A stretch of 64,000 nucleotides of DNA from NP936 sp002726085 (GTDB lineage Bacteria > Acidobacteriota > Vicinamibacteria > Vicinamibacterales > UBA8438), in the NCBI GenBank assembly GCA_036012905.1, contig DASCQF010000005.1, positions 1 through 64,000 of the forward strand. Direction: 5' to 3'. The translations under genes were made by a program, and so were the position numbers. Below, in pieces: positions 59,856 to 64,000 of this stretch. The notes beneath the pieces are model-generated. The model did not search any database and was not told the DNA's origin. It saw only the letters and a program-made list of their open reading frames with translations. The stretch's first letter is position 1, and each line of letters begins with the position of its first letter.

Positions 59856-61328
59856 CTACCGCACCGCGACCGTCGCGGCGATGCCGTCGAGGGTGCGAGC
59901 GGCCGTTTCGGCCTGCTCGAAAAGTGCCTGCGGGTAGAGACCGAGCACGACGGTTCCGAGCAACGCGACACCGATCGCAACGGCCATCGCGGGACCGATG
60001 GCAATCGGGGAACCGACACCCTCCTCTTCGTTGATCCACATGAAGACGACGACCCGGAGGTAGTAATAAATCGACAGCGCGCTGTTGGCGACGGCGATGA
60101 CGGCGAGCCAGATGAAGCCGGCATCGATGGCCGCGCCGAAAAGCCAGACCTTCCCCATGAACCCGGCTGTGGGCGGAATCCCGCCCAGCGACAGCATGAA
60201 GAACAACATCGCGAAGGCGGCGACCGGGCTGCGCTTCGACAAGCCATTGAGGTCCTTCAACTCGTCGCCGATGATGTCACTGCGTCGCATCGCCGTCACG
60301 ACGGCGAACGCCCCGAGCTGCATGAACAGGTAGACGCCCAGATACACCAGCATCGCCGCCACGCCGCGCTCGGTGCGGACGACCACTCCGATCAGCAGAT
60401 ACCCCGCATGTGCAATCGACGAGTAGGCGAGCATCCGCTTGAGGTTGCTCTGGGTCAACGCAGCGATGTTTCCCACCGTCATGGTGACGACGGCGAGACC
60501 GTAGAACAGCATCGCCCACTCTGCACCGAGCGCCGGCAGCCCTTCGACGAAGATTCGGAGCAGCATCGCGAACGACGCCGCCTTGGAGCCGACCGACAGG
60601 AACGCCGTCACCGGCGTGGGCGCGCCTTCATACACATCCGGCGCCCACATGTGAAACGGAACGGCGGCAATCTTGAAACTCATGCCGGCGGCGACCAGAA
60701 TCACCGCCAGTACGAGCACCAGGCTTGGATCCTGCCCGCGGAGCGCCGCCGCGATGCCAGCCAGACTGGTCGTGCCGGTCGCACCGTATAACAGCGACAT
60801 GCCGTAGAGCAGAATGCCCAATGAGAACGCGCCGAGCACGAAATACTTCACCGCGGCTTCGTTCGACCGCGGGTTGGGCTTGAGAAACCCTGCCAGCACG
60901 TAAAACGACACCGCCATCGTCTCGAGTCCGATGAACAGCGTGATCAGATCGACACCGCTCGCCATGAACATCATGCCGAGCGAGGCGCACAGTATCAGGA
61001 AGTAATACTCGCCTACTCTGATCCCCTCGACCCGCATATAGGGCGCCGACATCAAGAGCGTCAAGGCGGCCGACAGCAGCACGATTACCTTGAAGAACGC
61101 CGCAAAGCCGTCTATCGCCAACAACCCGCGCGAAGCGGTCACGTCGAGACCGGCGAATGAGGCCAGGGCCACCAAGGTCGCCGCCACGGTGGCGAGCGCC
61201 GTCCACAACAGCAGCCCGTCGCGCCGTGGTGCCAGCACCGCCAGCAACAGCAGCAGCATTGCGCCGCCGGTGAGGACCAGCTCCGGCAGGATGTAATAGA
61301 AGTCGAGCGAGGAAAACCCAGCCGGCAT
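59856..61328 (-). CDS. nuoN: NADH:quinone oxidoreductase subunit N
   Basis: An antiporter-like membrane subunit of complex I (490 residues, about 14 helices). Signatures are GLETMAVSFYVLAGF, the SFKIAAVPFHMWAPDVYEGAPTPVTAFLSVGSK block with a conserved Lys, LKRMLAYSSIAHAGYLLIG, and LSLGGIPPTAGFMGKVWLF. The ATG shares a base with the nuoM stop (TAATG), showing tight coupling; longer upstream reading is out of the family pattern. Confidence 0.96.
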   Translation of the reverse strand: MPAGFSSLDFYYILPELVLTGGAMLLLLLAVLAPRRDGLLLWTALATVAATLVALASFAGLDVTASRGLLAIDGFAAFFKVIVLLSAALTLLMSAPYMRVEGIRVGEYYFLILCASLGMMFMASGVDLITLFIGLETMAVSFYVLAGFLKPNPRSNEAAVKYFVLGAFSLGILLYGMSLLYGATGTTSLAGIAAALRGQDPSLVLVLAVILVAAGMSFKIAAVPFHMWAPDVYEGAPTPVTAFLSVGSKAASFAMLLRIFVEGLPALGAEWAMLFYGLAVVTMTVGNIAALTQSNLKRMLAYSSIAHAGYLLIGVVVRTERGVAAMLVYLGVYLFMQLGAFAVVTAMRRSDIIGDELKDLNGLSKRSPVAAFAMLFFMLSLGGIPPTAGFMGKVWLFGAAIDAGFIWLAVIAVANSALSIYYYLRVVVFMWINEEEGVGSPIAIGPAMAVAIGVALLGTVVLGLYPQALFEQAETAARTLDGIAATVAVR

Positions 61329-62938
61329 TATCTGGCGCCCCCACGCACGGGAACCTCGATGACGTCGCCGTCCAGCACCAGCAGGTTGGGTGGCGCCGCC
61401 GGCTGCCGCGCGCCGTCGTCGTCGTCCGCTGCAGCATTGAGCGGCCCATACGCGCTGTTGACGCGGGCCATGACACGATCCACGGAGGTATCGAGCCGTT
61501 CGATGAACGGCTTCGGATACAACCCGATCCACACCGCGAGAATCAGCAACGGTGTGAACGTCGCCCACTCCCTCAGATTGAGGTCGGGCAGATTCTCATT
61601 CTTGGGGTTGTCGATCGTCCCGAACATCGTGCGCTGATACAGCCACAGCATGTAGGCCGCCCCCAGCACGATGCCGGTCGCCGCAAAGCCGGCCCACACC
61701 TTGTTGACGACGAAGATCCCTTGCAGAATCAGCACTTCGCCGATGAAGCCGTTGAGTGTCGGCAACCCGATCGACGACATCGTCATCACCAGGAACACCG
61801 CGGCATAGGCCGGCATGATCTTCGACAACCCGCCATACTCGGAGATCTCACGAGTGTGACGGCGCTCGTAGACCACACCGACCAGGAGGAAGAGGGCGCC
61901 GGTCGAAATCCCGTGATTAATCTGTTGCACGATGCTGCCAGTGATGCCGACCGGGGTGAGCGCGAACATCCCCAGCATCACCAGACCCATGTGGCTGACA
62001 CTGGAATAGGCCACCAGCCGTTTCCAGTCGCTCTGGGCCATCGCCACCAGCGCACCGTAGACAATGCCGATGATCGACAGCCAGACCACCCAGGGTACGA
62101 ACGCCTGCGTCGCCTCTGGCAGTATCGGCAATGAGAACCGAATGAACCCGTAGGTGCCCATCTTCAGGAGCACGGCGGCCAGAATGACCGACCCGGCGGT
62201 CGGAGCGTCGGTGTGCGCGTCGGGCAGCCAGGTGTGGAATGGGAACATCGGCACCTTGACGGCGAACCCGAGGAAGAACGCCAGGAAGACCCACCACTGC
62301 AATCCGAACGGCATGTTCAACTGATGGAACTGCGTGATATCGAACGTATACACGCCGGTTACCTCGTGGTGATAGAAGTAGACCGCGAGGATGCCCAGCA
62401 GCATGATCACACTGCCGACCAGCGTGAACAGGAAGAACTTAATCGCCGAATACAGCCGATTGGCGCTGCCCCAGATGCCGATGAGGAAATACATCGGCAC
62501 CAGCATGACCTCCCAGAAGACGAAGAACAGCAGGAAGTCGAGCGCCACGAACGCCCCGATCATACCGGTCTGTAGCACCAGCAGGAAGATGTAGTACTCC
62601 TTGACGCGCTCCGTGATCGCGGTCCACGACGACAGCACCGCGATGGCCCCCATCAGGGTGGCGAGCAGAATCAGCAACGAGGCGAACCCGTCGACCCCGA
62701 TGAAATACTCGGCGCCAATCGATGGAATCCACTCGTGCCGCTCGACGAACTGCCAGTCGGAGCTGGTCTTGTCGAGCCAGAACCAGAGCGGCAGGGAGAC
62801 CAAGAAGCCGAGCACGGCGAACGCGTTCGCAATCCAGCGGATGGCGTTTTGCTTGCTTGCGAATAGCAGCAGCACCGCGCCCACCAGCGGCGTGAACATG
62901 ATTAGCGACAACAGCGGAAAGTTGGCGGTGTTGCTCAT
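61328..62938 (-). CDS. nuoM: NADH:quinone oxidoreductase subunit M
   Basis: An antiporter-like subunit of complex I (536 residues). Motifs include LQTGMIGAFVALDFLLFFVFWEVMLVPMYFLIGIWG with the key Glu, AVKVPMFPFHTWLPDAHTDAPTAGSVILAAVLLKMGTYG, and KRLVAYSSVSHMGLVMLG. The C terminus is extended by an Asp/Pro-rich tail of about 40 residues. It lies between nuoL and nuoN in the standard order, with a heptad tract in the nuoL-nuoM gap. Confidence 0.97.
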   Translation of the reverse strand: MSNTANFPLLSLIMFTPLVGAVLLLFASKQNAIRWIANAFAVLGFLVSLPLWFWLDKTSSDWQFVERHEWIPSIGAEYFIGVDGFASLLILLATLMGAIAVLSSWTAITERVKEYYIFLLVLQTGMIGAFVALDFLLFFVFWEVMLVPMYFLIGIWGSANRLYSAIKFFLFTLVGSVIMLLGILAVYFYHHEVTGVYTFDITQFHQLNMPFGLQWWVFLAFFLGFAVKVPMFPFHTWLPDAHTDAPTAGSVILAAVLLKMGTYGFIRFSLPILPEATQAFVPWVVWLSIIGIVYGALVAMAQSDWKRLVAYSSVSHMGLVMLGMFALTPVGITGSIVQQINHGISTGALFLLVGVVYERRHTREISEYGGLSKIMPAYAAVFLVMTMSSIGLPTLNGFIGEVLILQGIFVVNKVWAGFAATGIVLGAAYMLWLYQRTMFGTIDNPKNENLPDLNLREWATFTPLLILAVWIGLYPKPFIERLDTSVDRVMARVNSAYGPLNAAADDDDGARQPAAPPNLLVLDGDVIEVPVRGGAR

Positions 62939-62984
62939 GAGCAAGGTCTCGTATCAAATCCACTCGGTCGTGCCGGGACCAATC

Positions 62985-63016
62985 TTCTGACTTCTGACTT
63001 CTGACTTCTGACTTCT
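62985..63016. repeat. heptanucleotide tandem tract, TTCTGAC units
   Basis: Four perfect TTCTGAC units and a partial fifth, in the gap between nuoL and nuoM. It is the most regular tract of this unit type and sits inside an otherwise compact operon. Confidence 0.9.
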
Positions 63017-63029
63017 TCGAGCACGCCGC

Positions 63030-64000
63030 TTACCCCAAGAACCGTGCAACGAGATACACGGTGACGCACGCGAATACCCCGGCGAGCGTCGCCACGGCAT
63101 AGTTCTGGATTAGACCGGTCTGAGCCCGTCTGAAGACGTAGCTCCCTTCGGCGCAGATCCACGCCACCAGGTTGATCAGCCCGTCGACGACATACTTGTC
63201 GAGCACGTGCGACACCCAGGACAACGCGCGGGTCAGCCAGCCGGTCCCGTTCACGGCACCGTCGACGACATTGCGGTCCACGGTCCACAGCCCGCGGGCG
63301 CTGGTCATGACACCTTTGACCGCCGTCGCATCGTACAGCTCGTCGACGTAGTACTTGTTGGTCAGCACACGGTGGGCGCCGGCCCAGTTGGTTGCCAGCT
63401 CCGCAGACCGCTCCGGCCGCCGCACATAGAGGTGATAGGCCAGGGCGATCCCGCCGACCGCGATCAGCACCGAAAGCGCCATCAACCCGAGCTCGGCTGC
63501 ATGGGACAGATGCGCGACCGCCTGTTCCGCCTCCTCGGTGTGCTCCGCTCCGGCGGTGAAGCTCGGCTCGAGGAAATGCTCGATGGCGTTGTTGCCTCCG
63601 AGCGCGGCCGGTATGCCCACGAACCCGGCCGCAAACGCCCCAACGGCGAGCAGCATCAACGGCGCGGTCATCAAGGTCGGCGACTCGTGCGGCCCGTGCC
63701 AGGCATGTGCGTGGTCACCGTCACCGTGGTCGGCGTGACCGGCCGCGTCAGCATGGCCCTCGCTCTCTTGGTGGCCCCATGATGGTCCGCGATAGTCGCC
63801 GAAGAACGTCATGAAAATCAGCCGGAACATGTAGAACGCGGTCATCCCGGCGGTCACCACCGCCAGCCCCCACAACAGCTTGTTGCTGAGGAACGTGCGA
63901 TACAGGATCTCGTCCTTGCTGAAGAAGCCGGCAAACGGCGGCACCCCGGCGATCGCGAGCGAGCCGACGAACATGGTGACGAAGGTGACGGGCATGTACA
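63030..64000 (-). CDS. nuoL: NADH:quinone oxidoreductase subunit L, C-terminal part
   Basis: The gene runs off the right edge, so only the last 323 codons are seen. SLAIAGVPPFAGFFSKDEILYRTF, AFYMFRLIFMTFFGDYRG and a His/Asp/Glu-rich loop are followed by the terminal part with DELYDATAVKGV and the final helix. This is the C-terminal half of NuoL, including the segment that leads into the lateral helix. nuoM follows after about 90 bp. Confidence 0.95.
   Translation of the reverse strand, partial: YMPVTFVTMFVGSLAIAGVPPFAGFFSKDEILYRTFLSNKLLWGLAVVTAGMTAFYMFRLIFMTFFGDYRGPSWGHQESEGHADAAGHADHGDGDHAHAWHGPHESPTLMTAPLMLLAVGAFAAGFVGIPAALGGNNAIEHFLEPSFTAGAEHTEEAEQAVAHLSHAAELGLMALSVLIAVGGIALAYHLYVRRPERSAELATNWAGAHRVLTNKYYVDELYDATAVKGVMTSARGLWTVDRNVVDGAVNGTGWLTRALSWVSHVLDKYVVDGLINLVAWICAEGSYVFRRAQTGLIQNYAVATLAGVFACVTVYLVARFLG

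Overview
The window is about 64 kb of GC-rich, densely coded chromosome from a Gram-negative-type bacterium. The MurE substrate motif (DNPR) points to meso-diaminopimelate peptidoglycan. Multidomain Ser/Thr kinases with PEGA domains, the mutS2-dnaG-rpoD and lepB-lepA-gltA neighbourhoods, and the general protein style suggest an Acidobacteriota member, perhaps Vicinamibacteria. That placement is an inference from style; no database search was possible.

Layout. 1-240: C-terminal remnant of an IS630-type transposase. 238-5814: a DUF167 protein, lepB, lepA, citrate synthase coupled to a small membrane protein, and larB. 6067-13829: mutS2, dnaG, rpoD, a CAU-anticodon tRNA, a strong terminator, a zinc-ribbon coiled-coil protein and an RNase HI. 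14403-30959: a long minus-strand division and cell-wall (dcw) cluster read mraZ-rsmH-ftsL-ftsI-murE-murF-mraY-murD-ftsW-murG-murC-ftsQ-ftsA-ftsZ, without murB or ddl. It starts from a good promoter with three 10-bp-spaced MraZ-box-like repeats. 31163-34207: a divergent YchF-like GTPase, a sugar-nucleotide epimerase and a secreted STN-like protein. 34212-35500: an ECF sigma factor translationally coupled to a protein that fuses an anti-sigma zinc finger to a complete O6-alkylguanine-DNA alkyltransferase. 35700-42510: murJ, rhomboid, cupin, a fused alpha/beta 2-oxoacid dehydrogenase E1, and an NDH-2 whose cyclic-nucleotide-binding tail is cut off by an in-frame amber codon. 42556-51460: a signalling block (PEGA/PDZ protein, TPR/propeller protein, twin-kinase STK, PP2C phosphatase, divergent FHA-GAF-cyclase). 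51476-57163: an accessory-looking stretch of small genes with a roughly 165-bp palindromic element. 57214-59783: F0 genes of ATP synthase from an extended -10 promoter. 59856-64000: nuoN, nuoM and partial nuoL, convergent with the F0 genes.

The two most unusual observations are these. (1) The ECF sigma / ZAS-Ogt pair looks like an alkylation-sensing switch in which the repair protein itself could be the anti-sigma factor. (2) Short tandem heptanucleotide tracts of four related unit types occur at ten or more places, almost all in intergenic gaps and sometimes read into the ends of genes. They resemble cyanobacterial STRR repeats.

Starts were chosen from Shine-Dalgarno spacing, family alignment from memory and ATGA/TGATG couplings. 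Functions rest on motifs visible in the translations.
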